Shown: in pieces, positions 16,901 to 25,700 of the stretch | How the letters are laid out: each line of letters begins with the position of its first letter | Numbering within the stretch: the stretch's first letter is position 1 | From: Sulfuritalea sp. | Lineage (GTDB): Bacteria; Pseudomonadota; Gammaproteobacteria; Burkholderiales; Rhodocyclaceae | Assembly: GCA_022842325.1 (NCBI GenBank) | Contig: JALHPU010000035.1 | Coordinates: 1 to 39,876 of the forward strand | Direction of reading: 5' to 3' | DNA length: 39,876 nt | Program-made: the position numbers and the translations under genes | The notes under the pieces: model-generated | Databases searched by the model: none | Told to the model about the DNA's origin: nothing | What the model saw: only the letters and a program-made list of their open reading frames with translations

Positions 16901-18277
16901 AAAGCTGAATTCGATGGTGCCTACCCTCTCCCCCTGCCCCTCTCCCACAGGGCGAGGGGAGACGCCGAGGAACACCGGTTCGTATTCGAGCAGGCCTTCG
17001 TAGACCGAGCCGAATTCTTCGACGTTGAGGGCGGCGTAGTTGACGCGGATGGTCTGGCCATTTTCGGGGTGCTGGTAGAGGCCGAGGGCGCGCAGGCAGC
17101 CGAGCAGGACGTCGTTGCCGAGCATGGCGCTCGCCAGCGGGCCAATGGCCGCAGGGCTGAACAGGTCGCCGGCCAGCGGGGCGAGGCCGAGCTTGTGGCC
17201 GGGGCCGTGAGCTTCGAACAGGCGGAAGGTGGCGAGCATCGCCAGCCACAAGTCGTGGTGGCGTTTGTCGGCGAGGTGGCGCTTTTCGGACAGCAGGCGC
17301 AGGCGTTCGAGGCTGTAGTAGCGCCGGTAAATATCGCGCTGCTGGCTGCTGGCCGGGGGCGGGAAAACCAGATCGCGTTCCTCGATGACGAGCAGAAAAA
17401 GCAGCCGGTAGATCAGGCGCAGCAGATGCTGGTAGTAGGTTTCCGGCTTCAGTTTGCCATCGGCGATGGATTGGCGTAATTCATCGTTGGCGGGATGGGC
17501 GAGAAAGCCGTCGGCGAAGTCGCGGATGGCCTGCTCGACTGCCTTGGAAAGACCTTCGCGGATGCGGGCGCCGGAGTCGAGGGAATCCTGATGGTAGCGT
17601 TCGATCAGGCTTTCCGCCGCGGCTTCGCTGCTGGCCGGCAGACGCGAGACGTGCAGCAGGCGATAGAGGATGGCGAAGTCGGCGAACAGGCCGTCGCCGA
17701 AGATGCGGTCGAGATCGAATTCCAGGTAGCTGAGCTTGATGAGACGAGAGCTATCGCGCAGCAGGCGCAGGATGCGGCCGTTGGTGACGATGCCATAGAG
17801 TTCGTCGTGAAGATTGAGGTATTCCTGCACCAAGGCGTGGGCGGACATGCGCGGCGCGCCAATGTGGGTACGCTCTGGCTTCTTGTCCAGCCCGGCGGCT
17901 TCGCGGGCGCCGATGATGTGGATGGGGGTGTTGCCGCGATGGGCGAGGCGGTGAGAGATGGCGTAGGTTTTGCCATTGAGCTCGACCCCCTTGGCCTGGT
18001 ATTCGAGCTGGTAGCCGAGCAAGCCCAGCAGCGGCGTGACCCATTGCTGGCGGGTTTCGGTGGTCGCCGGGGACTCCGGCCGCAGGGCTTCCAGCTTGCG
18101 CTGGAAGATGCGCCAATAGTCTTGCGCATCGGCCCAGGCGCGGGCGATTTCGTCTTTGACCTTGGTGCCGGTATCAAGGCCGAAGTCGGCGGGCCGCTGG
18201 CCGGCGGCATCGTCGAGGTGATCGAGGATGTCCGGCGAAAGGATGGCGCCTTCGATGCGGATGCTGGGGTAAATCAT
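13919..18277 (-). CDS. large N6-adenine DNA methyltransferase (DrmMI/PglX/type IIG-like)
   Basis: A 1452-residue methyltransferase. The SAM-binding motif ISCGSGHILLAAAR is near residue 510, preceded by the GSHYTPDDLV motif usual in Eco57I-type enzymes. The catalytic motif is GNPPYLGG near 770. About 430 residues precede the catalytic domain and about 550 follow, the latter likely for target recognition. I see no clear PD-(D/E)XK nuclease in the N-terminus, so it may only modify. In DISARM and BREX such enzymes mark host DNA while partner helicases act on unmarked DNA. The start overlaps the Schlafen-like gene stop (ATGA). Residues about 438-452 are encoded by a REP-like repeat (16924-16962). 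DrmMI-like is the best fit given the DrmD-like gene nearby; PglZ and BrxC are absent, so BREX is unlikely. Confidence 0.88.
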   Translation of the reverse strand: MIYPSIRIEGAILSPDILDHLDDAAGQRPADFGLDTGTKVKDEIARAWADAQDYWRIFQRKLEALRPESPATTETRQQWVTPLLGLLGYQLEYQAKGVELNGKTYAISHRLAHRGNTPIHIIGAREAAGLDKKPERTHIGAPRMSAHALVQEYLNLHDELYGIVTNGRILRLLRDSSRLIKLSYLEFDLDRIFGDGLFADFAILYRLLHVSRLPASSEAAAESLIERYHQDSLDSGARIREGLSKAVEQAIRDFADGFLAHPANDELRQSIADGKLKPETYYQHLLRLIYRLLFLLVIEERDLVFPPPASSQQRDIYRRYYSLERLRLLSEKRHLADKRHHDLWLAMLATFRLFEAHGPGHKLGLAPLAGDLFSPAAIGPLASAMLGNDVLLGCLRALGLYQHPENGQTIRVNYAALNVEEFGSVYEGLLEYEPVFLGVSPRPVGEGQGERVGTIEFSFAQGDQRAATGSHYTPDDLVQPLIKHSLDYLIADKLKAPDPAKTLLELRVADISCGSGHILLAAARRIATELAIVRTGEEQPSPSAFRSAIRDVIRNCIYGVDLNPLAVELCKVALWLEAHIPGEPLNFLDHHIKCGNAIVGFALREEVERGVPDEAFVTLPGDDKDTAALLRKNNKRERLAHKQVNFDVAPALQKQLDDILRGWRDLATLPEHTPDQIDAKKARYIAFSQSADAWLLGQIAGIPIAQFYQPKAADNLQKFVTDAAFRCYWKGEIRPQGQATAEAWALAERKRFFHWFLEFPEIIERGGFDCILGNPPYLGGTHLSGTYGHPFCEYVKWEYAPAGLSDLVAYFVRRIYSLLRPGGFTAFITTNSIKDGDIRKDGLEQVLNQGGAINMAVRGIKWPGRANLVVSLVSLHKGTWAGRCVLDGKAVDEISAYFEDSIDVGEPISLRENHGQMFEGSKWTGDGFVITPSQAAQIVESDPASGEVVKYLINGDELNNHPLQAPPRRTVYFADWPLSRAEQFAGAMNWVVQHVKPERDKHAEPALRKRWWLFKRPTTELYARLRQLQWCYAFSRHTKHFGPQVQPTDVVFTEALKVLATDRYDLYAVVQSTLHEVWARKYSGALKQDLRYSPSNCFDTFPFPEGLWQTAHPALADLGERYHEHRRALMRQLWLGLTDIYNLFHARDLTPTQVAKVSKKAIEEAEAGYQAILELRRLHRELDIAIRDAYAWTDLNLGHNFIEVETLPENDRVRYTISPAARKEVLKRLLALNHQRAAAEATAAAVAVPAKTKRGRKPKGGDGLVDLFSMEIPGTSQGVVVTPLVQQDPGSLPDGAWEKPGTDQANEEAAVLAAVLKAFGAPAPVREMRLTALLAMKPRLLTPSLTADEAALWQRLIGADAESLATGVTQMQPPADHAWGNAVRELRGRGRLVENLVTQTWEPGQGLDAIYTEGWPDGRVGMILSLLRQRDTNELVQKLPDTIRDWVNAKAA
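16924..16962. repeat. REP-like C-rich imperfect palindrome inside the methyltransferase gene
   Basis: The DNA reads as a CCCTCTCCCC block, a CCCCTCTCCC block, ACAGGGCG and then AGGGGAG, an imperfect palindrome. It strongly resembles a dispersed GGGAGAGGG-type repeat found in many proteobacterial intergenic regions. Here it is read in frame as VSPRPVGEGQGERVGT, a low-complexity stretch between EPVFLG and TIEFSFAQG. This suggests in-frame insertion of a dispersed repeat into a surface loop. Family membership is from memory of such repeats, not a search. Confidence 0.6.
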
Positions 18278-19872
18278 TGCCCGCCCGTTCTGTTCTGAGT
18301 CCTGCGATATTTTTGCAGGCGGCTATTGGGCTTTTCAGGAAGAGTGAATTCAATCAGGCCAGCTTCCAGCATCTTTTTGACGAGATCATCCAGATATCGA
18401 GTGGGCTTGGATTTCCCAAGTTTTTGAGCGATCTCCTGTTTGCCGAGAGCACCGCCCTGAAGAAGTCCAAGTATTCGATTGGCCAGTTCTGACTCTCCCC
18501 CTGACTCTCCCCCTGACTCTCCCCCTGACTCTCCCCCTGACTGGGGCGCCGTACCGCCAGCGCCGACTTTCTGACCGGCCCCGCTCTCCCCCCTTGCCGC
18601 AGACTCCGTTACCTCCAGCGCCGCCGGGTGGATCGGCAGCCGCACCATGAAATAGCTGTGGTCGTCGTCGAATTCGAACTCGGCTGGTGGGGAACCATTT
18701 TTCTCCATGGCTTCCATGATCTTGGGGATGCCGGTGGAACGGCCCTCGGTGAATTCCAGTTCCTTGAGGAACTCGCCGATGCGGCGGTTGCGATACCGCC
18801 GTGGCTGTGCGCGACCAGCGCGCAGTTGCTCCAGCCGTACCGAACGATCCGGCCCCGGATAGCTGATAACGACCATTTCACTGTACTCAATGCGAACCTC
18901 GATGGGTTCGCGGGTGTCGTAGCCCCGGTGATAGACCGCATTGACGACGGCTTCTTCGATGGCGTCGTAAGGGAAGTTTTCGACACGAGTTGCTTCGGCT
19001 CGACCGTGATGCTTGATGACGGTCTCGGTAATCAGGTTGCGCTTGATGTAATCGAGCGCATCGCGGGTCATGCGTGGTATCGGGCCTTTGAATACCTTTT
19101 CCGAGAATTTGTTGCCGCCCGGCCCTTCCTTGGGAAACCAGACGACGTCGATCTGCATGGCGGGAAAGAAGCGCCAAGGCTCCGGATTGAACATCATCAG
19201 GCCAACATTGAGCGGGAACGGCGCTTCCTCCGGCCCGCCGATGACGCCCATCTGGCGGCCAAGTTCGACCAGTGAAAGAGTTGGCGCCTGCCCAGCCAGA
19301 TCGCTGCCCACCTGTTGCAGATAGTCCTGCATCAGTTCGCGGGAGAGATTTTCCACTTTGGCCTGCTGGTTGATGCGGTCGTCGTGGGGAACGGTGGCCG
19401 CCAACGACATGAGTTCGGTTTCATCCGCCCCCTTGGCGCGAATGGTGCTGGAACCTTTGCGGATGTAATAGGCGTAGTCCTTGCTGTCTTTTCCCAGACT
19501 GACTTTCGCCTTGTAGGGGCGCGTCGCCCCGCCCAAGGCCCAGAGCACCAACACATGCCGTCCCTCGATTTCAACGGGAACGGCGATGGGATGGTAGTAA
19601 GGCGCGATGGCACTGAAGCCGAGATTCAGCAAATCCTTCTGGATGGCGTCGATTTGGGCGGGGTCGAGGCCCACGGGGGGCAAGACGGGACGCCCCTTGT
19701 CTTCCGCAATGCCGATCAGGATGTAACCGCCGCCCATATTGTGGATGTCATTGGCGAAGGCACAGAGGGTATGCAGGACGGCTTCCGGGTTCCAGCCGGC
19801 CTTGAATTCGAGGCGTTCCCACTCGACGGGTTTGCCGTGTAGAAGGTCCTTGATATTGATGGGCAGCGACAT
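18274..19872 (-). CDS. Schlafen/AlbA_2-domain ATP-binding protein with C-terminal winged helix
   Basis: A 532-residue protein. Residues 12-130 are an AlbA_2 (Schlafen) domain: EWERLEFKAGW, then a NMGGGYILIGI core. Residues about 290-400 resemble the HATPase_c_4 domain usual in this family (NFPYDAIEEAVVNAVYHRGY, then EGRSTGIPKIMEAM). A Gly-Glu-Ser repeat linker follows (about 446-461), then a winged helix (ILGLLQGGALGKQEIAQKLG). Such proteins bind DNA or RNA and are often regulators. Here it lies 3 bp after the DrmD-like gene and overlaps the methyltransferase start by 4 bp, so it is part of the machine or its regulator. Such a gene is not a known core DISARM component. Confidence 0.85.
   Translation of the reverse strand: MSLPINIKDLLHGKPVEWERLEFKAGWNPEAVLHTLCAFANDIHNMGGGYILIGIAEDKGRPVLPPVGLDPAQIDAIQKDLLNLGFSAIAPYYHPIAVPVEIEGRHVLVLWALGGATRPYKAKVSLGKDSKDYAYYIRKGSSTIRAKGADETELMSLAATVPHDDRINQQAKVENLSRELMQDYLQQVGSDLAGQAPTLSLVELGRQMGVIGGPEEAPFPLNVGLMMFNPEPWRFFPAMQIDVVWFPKEGPGGNKFSEKVFKGPIPRMTRDALDYIKRNLITETVIKHHGRAEATRVENFPYDAIEEAVVNAVYHRGYDTREPIEVRIEYSEMVVISYPGPDRSVRLEQLRAGRAQPRRYRNRRIGEFLKELEFTEGRSTGIPKIMEAMEKNGSPPAEFEFDDDHSYFMVRLPIHPAALEVTESAARGESGAGQKVGAGGTAPQSGGESGGESGGESGGESELANRILGLLQGGALGKQEIAQKLGKSKPTRYLDDLVKKMLEAGLIEFTLPEKPNSRLQKYRRTQNRTGGQ
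18491..18538. repeat. four exact 12-bp tandem repeats in the Schlafen-like gene
   Basis: The unit GACTCTCCCCCT occurs four times in a row without a mismatch, followed by a partial copy (GACT). On the coding strand each unit gives Gly-Gly-Glu-Ser, making a flexible linker before the winged helix. Because the unit is a multiple of three, copy-number change by slippage would alter linker length without a frameshift. Confidence 0.95.
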
Positions 19873-19875
19873 GGA

Positions 19876-22779
19876 TTATTCCGGCAACAGGATGTAAATG
19901 CCGAGGAGATCCATCGGCAGTACGGGATAGACAACCTGGAATCGCTGTTTGTCCATGAGTGCGCTGAAGCGTTCGTGGGCCTCAACCAGGCGCTTTGACT
20001 GCTGTTCGGCGATCACGCGGAAATCATCATCAAGATTATCGAGAAGCTTGTGCTCGTTCTCCAGGAAGCTGGCACGAGCCTGCGGTGAGATATCAGAGGA
20101 TGCACGCGCCTCGGTCAACAGCGCCTTGGCTTCGGCATGGTCGAGAAACTCTTTCTCCTGCGGCGTGCCGCGCCAGCCCCAGAGCAGCATTTCCTCGGCA
20201 ACGATCTGGTGATTGAGCTTGGCTTGCTCGATGACGTTGCGGCAGCGAAAGAGCAGCAGTGTGGTCTTGATGCTGACTTGCCGGGAGCGAACGACAGCGG
20301 CGCGGGCGGCGCGCTTGTCCACCCGAGACAGCGTATTGGCCATGACAAGCTGACACAACTGTTCGACGAAGCGATGGTTACGCCCCAGGTAGTGATAACC
20401 CTCGGGTGTAGGGGAATGAAAGCTGACCTTGATTGCGTCGCGCTGGGGACTATTGCGAAGGTCTGGCAACAGCTCGCGTAGTTGCGGCGGCAGGTTGCCG
20501 AGGACCACACGGTATCCCTTGATGTCCTTATCGACCTGGACGCCAAGCAAGTTGTTCAGCGCCGAAGTGACGAAGTTTTCGACGACGACTGGATCGCCGA
20601 TGGCTTCATCCATCTCGCGCAAATCAGCCTCGATCTCCTGTGCCTTGATGGCGTTCTGGGCAAAGATGCTGCGCGATGCTTTTTCGCGTTCGGCGGCTTC
20701 ATCGATTTTGCGGGTGACATTGGCGCGGGCGGTGACTGCTTCGTCAAACTGACCAAAGTCGAATTCGATTTGGTTCTTGGCGACGCGCTTTCGCTCGATA
20801 TGGCGGCCAGGATTGAGGAGCAGTGCCTGCGTGATGGTGTCGATGATGCTTTGTGAATCCTCTGGAAACGGAACGTTGATGCCCGTGGCGCGCTTGATCT
20901 CGCGCACCTTGCGCAAGAGCACATCGAGCACGACGCCGTCGATGGGATTGTCGGCGCCATAGAGCAGGCAGGCTTTGACCTTGGGGGCCATCTGGCCGAA
21001 GCGATCGACCCGACCTTCACGCTGCTCCAGGCGGTTTGGATTCCACGGCAGGTCGTAGTGCAGGACGCCGGTGAAGTGCTCCTGCAGGTTGATGCCCTCG
21101 GAAAGGCAGTCGGTGGCGATCAGCACTCGCAGCGGTGACTTGCCCATTTCTTCGATGCGCTGCTTGCGCAATTCGTCGGGCAACTCACTGGTGATCACTG
21201 CCATATCCAGCTTGGGAAACTTCTTCTTGAGTATCGGCGCGAGCTGCTCGCCGATGTATTTGGCGGTGGCGATATAGCGGCAGAAGACAACGGGGTTGAA
21301 GCCGCTAGTCAGCCAGTCGTCGATGATCAGTTCGGCCGAAGCCAGCTTAAGGTCTTGCTTGATGTTGCCAAGCTGTTCAAGCTGCTTCGCGAACTCACGA
21401 AGTTCCTGTCGTTGACGTTGCGTCCATGAGTTGCGTTCGACGATATGGGTAGGCGTGTTGTCGCTTTCGGTTCCGGATTCGGTATCACGAACGGGGTTGT
21501 CGCCAAGTTCCAGCTGAGCAACGTCGGCGGCGGCCGAAACTTCTGCATCATCGCCCACAGCGACTGCCAGGTTCGTTAGCCGCGTATTGAGCATCTCTAC
21601 GCCGGCTGACGGGCTGGACATGACGCCACGCAACAGTGCGAGCGCCGTCCAGTATTGGACCCGCTGACGCCGTTCCTGACCTGAATCCGTCGCAATAAGT
21701 CGGCGGGCGAAGTCGATGATCTCTTCGAAGAAGTGCAGATAGGCGGGGGAAAGCTCGTAGGGCCACTCGAAGGCATCGCGTTCGGGGAACGGCGTGTCTT
21801 CGCCCATCCATTTTTCGACATCTCCACGCTTGCGCTGTATGAAATAGCGCGCCAATTCGCGGCGCTGGGCCTGACTGGAATTCGGCAGGTCGATGAACTC
21901 GAAATCGGGCTGAAGCAGTCCCAGCAGAGACTGAAATTCTTCCGGCTTTCCGCTGTGCGGTGTCGCCGTGAGCATGATGAGCTGCTGGCCTGGCTTGGCG
22001 GCGATGCGGCTGATCAGGTGGTAGCGTTGTTGCTGACTGTCGGATGCGCCCGTCGGCCGGGCGCAGGTGTGGGTTTCATCGACGATTACCAATTCCGGAC
22101 ATTGCTCGACGAACACGTCGCGTCGGGTGTCAGACTTGATGAAGTCGATACTGATGACCTGATACGGGTAGTAGTCATAGACGCTGGTGTCGCCCTGAAT
22201 CTGTCGATCCAGACGCGCCTGGGTGTTGGAGCGGATGATGACGGCTTCCATGTCCAGTTTGGCGCGAATCTCGGCCTGCCATTGCTCGCAGAGGTGGGGC
22301 AGGCAGACGACGGCAAAGCGCTTAATCTTGCGGCGTTCCAGCAATTCCTTGACGATCAACAGCGCTTCGACTGTCTTGCCGACACCCACGTCATCGGCGA
22401 TCAACAGCCGTACCGACTCCTGACGCAGGGCCATGATGAGCGGCACCATCTGGTATGAACGCGGCCGGAAGGAAAGCTTGGCAAGTGCGCGGAATGGCCC
22501 CGCGCCATTGCGGAAAGCCAGTCGAGCCGAATCGTAAAGGAGGCGGGCGGAGCTGATGTCTCCGAGGTCGGCGGCAGTGGGGGCTTCAAACCGGGCATCG
22601 GCGGGCAGATCGCTGGCAATGGCAAGCGGCAAATAGATGCCGGCAATTTCATCGTCCGATCCGCCGAGTGGCTTGACGACCAGGAGGTCGCGATCGTCCG
22701 AGGGCAGCACGATCCAGTCCCGTCCGCGCAAGCTGACGAGCTTGCCGGGCTGCAAGGAAGATTGTGAAAAGGCGGTCAT
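19876..22779 (-). CDS. drmD: DrmD-like SNF2-family helicase
   Basis: A 967-residue SNF2/SF2 translocase. The N-terminus LVSLRGRDWIVLPSDD, then VKPLGGSDDEIAGIYLP, is the pattern I associate with DrmD of class 1 DISARM. Helicase motifs: Walker A DDVGVGKT (129-136), Walker B DETH (234-237), motif III LTATPHSG (270-277), motif V LSEGINLQEHFTG, and motif VI QREGRVDRFGQ near 590. The C-terminal ~350 residues are helical and unrecognised. It presumably translocates on incoming DNA together with the giant helicase, whose stop it overlaps by 4 bp (ATGA). The family (SNF2 helicase) is certain. The DrmD label is probable, not proven. Confidence 0.88.
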   Translation of the reverse strand: MTAFSQSSLQPGKLVSLRGRDWIVLPSDDRDLLVVKPLGGSDDEIAGIYLPLAIASDLPADARFEAPTAADLGDISSARLLYDSARLAFRNGAGPFRALAKLSFRPRSYQMVPLIMALRQESVRLLIADDVGVGKTVEALLIVKELLERRKIKRFAVVCLPHLCEQWQAEIRAKLDMEAVIIRSNTQARLDRQIQGDTSVYDYYPYQVISIDFIKSDTRRDVFVEQCPELVIVDETHTCARPTGASDSQQQRYHLISRIAAKPGQQLIMLTATPHSGKPEEFQSLLGLLQPDFEFIDLPNSSQAQRRELARYFIQRKRGDVEKWMGEDTPFPERDAFEWPYELSPAYLHFFEEIIDFARRLIATDSGQERRQRVQYWTALALLRGVMSSPSAGVEMLNTRLTNLAVAVGDDAEVSAAADVAQLELGDNPVRDTESGTESDNTPTHIVERNSWTQRQRQELREFAKQLEQLGNIKQDLKLASAELIIDDWLTSGFNPVVFCRYIATAKYIGEQLAPILKKKFPKLDMAVITSELPDELRKQRIEEMGKSPLRVLIATDCLSEGINLQEHFTGVLHYDLPWNPNRLEQREGRVDRFGQMAPKVKACLLYGADNPIDGVVLDVLLRKVREIKRATGINVPFPEDSQSIIDTITQALLLNPGRHIERKRVAKNQIEFDFGQFDEAVTARANVTRKIDEAAEREKASRSIFAQNAIKAQEIEADLREMDEAIGDPVVVENFVTSALNNLLGVQVDKDIKGYRVVLGNLPPQLRELLPDLRNSPQRDAIKVSFHSPTPEGYHYLGRNHRFVEQLCQLVMANTLSRVDKRAARAAVVRSRQVSIKTTLLLFRCRNVIEQAKLNHQIVAEEMLLWGWRGTPQEKEFLDHAEAKALLTEARASSDISPQARASFLENEHKLLDNLDDDFRVIAEQQSKRLVEAHERFSALMDKQRFQVVYPVLPMDLLGIYILLPE

Positions 22780-25700
22780 CGCACCTTCCTGAAGATATCG
22801 GGTCGGGCCGCAACGATAGCTGCCAAATCGTCCTTGTAGTAGTAAATCCAGACCTCGTCACCGCGCGCCATGATGGCTTGGCGCTTGGCGTGATCGCTTT
22901 CCTTCACGGCGGGTTCGTCATGCGGAGTACCGTCGCAGAAGACCCAGATGCGAGGTTCGTAGTAGAAGTCAGGCTGGACATAGAGGCCATCGACCCGCTT
23001 CTGTGCAGCGTCGGGGAGTCTCAGGCCGTACTCGTAGAGATGATTGATGAACTTGCGCTCGGTCGACGAATTGGGGTCGAGATTGCGCAGCAGCGCTTGG
23101 TATTGCTCTTCGTAGCTGCCGAAGCTGGTGTTGGTTTGGATCTCAATGGAACAGATGCGCAACTTCTCCAGCGCATCCTTGATGAGATGGCGGTCGATGA
23201 TCCTGTGGTCGCGCTGGTTGTAATAGCTGAGCAGGTCGTCGTAACTTGCCGGCCCCTTGTACTCGGCATCGTCGAAACGACACAAGGCAATGGCCTGATT
23301 GATAACATTATGGAAGACATTCACGTCTTCGACGAATTGCGAAAGGATGCCAAGGCTGCCTTCGGCGGCTTCATACAGCAGGATGTTGGGTGCCTCCGAG
23401 TCGCCGATGGCGACCACCCCGATCTCATTCGGTTCGACCTGGAAGACGCGCTCGATGGCACGCTTGAGTGCATGCTGCAGGGTGATGACCCCATCGGGCT
23501 TCAAGCCCAGCGGCTGGATTGGCTCGATATACAAGGCGTCCGCGAGATTGGAAGTCCAGAGTTTGACCAGGCGGAATTCTTCCTTGAGGTTGGCATTCGC
23601 TTCGGCACTGGTGTCCGGCATGGAGCCGCGCCAGTCGCCGGAAATCAGGCCAATGGGGAAGCCTTCGGTTTTCTGCTTGCGCCATTGGGTGTTGACGTGA
23701 ATCAGACGCGCCGCAGGAACATAACGCAGGTTCAGCAAGGCGTTTTCAGTCGTCGTGGCGACGGCCTTGCGGATACGATCAACCTGTCCGCCATCGACAG
23801 AGAAATAGGTGCGAATTTCGTAGCCACGCGAGACGCGCTCCTCCTCCTCGCAGGAGATGCGATCAATTTCTTCGGCACGGGATTCGGCCATCTCCATCAG
23901 GTCATGGAGGTGTTCCTTGAAGGCATTGTCCGAAAGATCGATACCAGAAAATGGGCAGGTACTGTCCTTGGCAGCGTCGCCGGCCATGAAATAGCCGGTC
24001 TTGCTGCTGATCTTGGCTTCGGTCAACGCCGATTCGGCGTCCTGGATCACAAGCTGGCATACCCGATATTTGCGGCCGTTGTGATAAATGATGTTCATCG
24101 GCCCGAACTCCCTCAGAGCAATCGAGCGCGGTCGCGAGACAAACTCACCGGACGAATCGCCAGTGGGCAGGAAGACCCGGAGCGGGAGCCGGGTGAAGTT
24201 GTAACCGGGGAGGAACCCCTCGGAAGCAAGATAGCGATAGGGATAGAACTCGGATAATTCGCTGGATCGGCCGGCAAGGTCATTGCGCAGCAGATCGAGC
24301 TGGCGGGTCGCCTGATCCTGATTGCGTTTGTGCTTACGATACTCGTCGCTGCCCAGACTGAGCGTTCCGCTTTCAATCTTCTGGGTGGCGCGGCTGAGTA
24401 TGGTTCGGGCCGAGCGGTAGAGCCTTCTCCAACGATCCAGCGCGTGATCGAGATTGTCGGCCACCTTCGACAAATTCTGGTCGATCCACTGATCGGAGTA
24501 CCAGGTCGCCCCATTGGTTTCCAGCTCTCCCTCGAAGTCTCTTATGGCGCGCTTGAAGGTCGCCTTGATGTCGCCGAACGTCGCCGGCGACATATCGAGA
24601 CCGGAACGAACTTCCTTGGACAAGGGCATCTTGTCGTTATCGTCGATCACCAGCCTCATGATGGACGGCTTGCCCGCTCCTATGTCGTCGAGCCCCGGCA
24701 TGCCGATTTGCGATGCCACAAGCGCGTTCAAGTGCGAGGCGAGAAGCTCGCGGTTACACAGGTCAAGGCGTGGCGCCATGACCGCCCCCGCCACCAGGGC
24801 CGCCTGCTCCTTGAAGTAGTGCCGATCGTGAGGCGAGTACGTCGAGCAATAAGTAAATACCAGTGCAGCCTGCCCACTGCGGCCAGCGCGTCCAGAACGC
24901 TGCGCATAGTTGGACGGGTTAGGAGGCGCATTGCGCATGTGGACGACACTCAGGTTACGAATGTCGATACCCAGTTCCATCGTCGGAGAACAAAACAGGG
25001 CGCTGATTTTCCCTTCGCGGAACAGGTCTTCCCGTTCGATGCGGATGTCCGTACTCAATTGCCCGGTGTGGTCGTCACCACGCAAGCGCTTTACCTTCGA
25101 AAAATCTCGGGAATATAGGCTGCGGAAGAAAAGATTGGGCCGGGGCGCCTGATTCTTGTAGGAGCGCTGCTTGATTACGTCGGCTTTCACCGTCTCGCCA
25201 TCGCCGACTTTCCAGACTATCTTTTCCAGACGCAGGCGATAGACAGGCACCTCTTCATTTTTTGCGTTACGGGCGATCTGCGACTTGAGGAAGTCGGCCT
25301 GTTCGAGCATGGTCATCAAGCGCTCGATGAAAACCCGATAGTTCGGCCCCTTGAGGTCAATGTCAATGTCGTTCTGGCGGACATAGAGCTTGATGAATTT
25401 TCCCAGGGCACTAGCCGGCCCCATGCTCTTCGAGGAAAACCGTGCCGACTTGTGGAGTGGATCGTAACGGATGAAAAAAGGCTCACGAAGCTCTTCGTTC
25501 CGGTCCAGCGTCCAAGGTGCCCGCAGCAGTTCACGGAAGTGCTTTTCGTATTCCTTGATCTTGGACAGCGTCAGGTAGTTTTCGCTGTGAATGGCATATT
25601 CGAGGCGGAAGAAATCGAGGATGGTGCTGATGAACTCCTTGCGTTCATCGAGCTTCAGGTCGCCGATCAGAGGAAAGCTGTTCCAGGCGGCATCTGCCGC

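Noticed and set aside
16505..17479. 324-codon plus-strand frame antisense to the methyltransferase
   Set aside because: Low-complexity Gly/Glu/Val/Ala composition typical of an antisense shadow; the minus-strand gene is certain.
22764..24257. 497-codon plus-strand frame antisense to the giant helicase
   Set aside because: It is a shadow of the high-GC coding frame on the other strand, with no motif or ribosome site.
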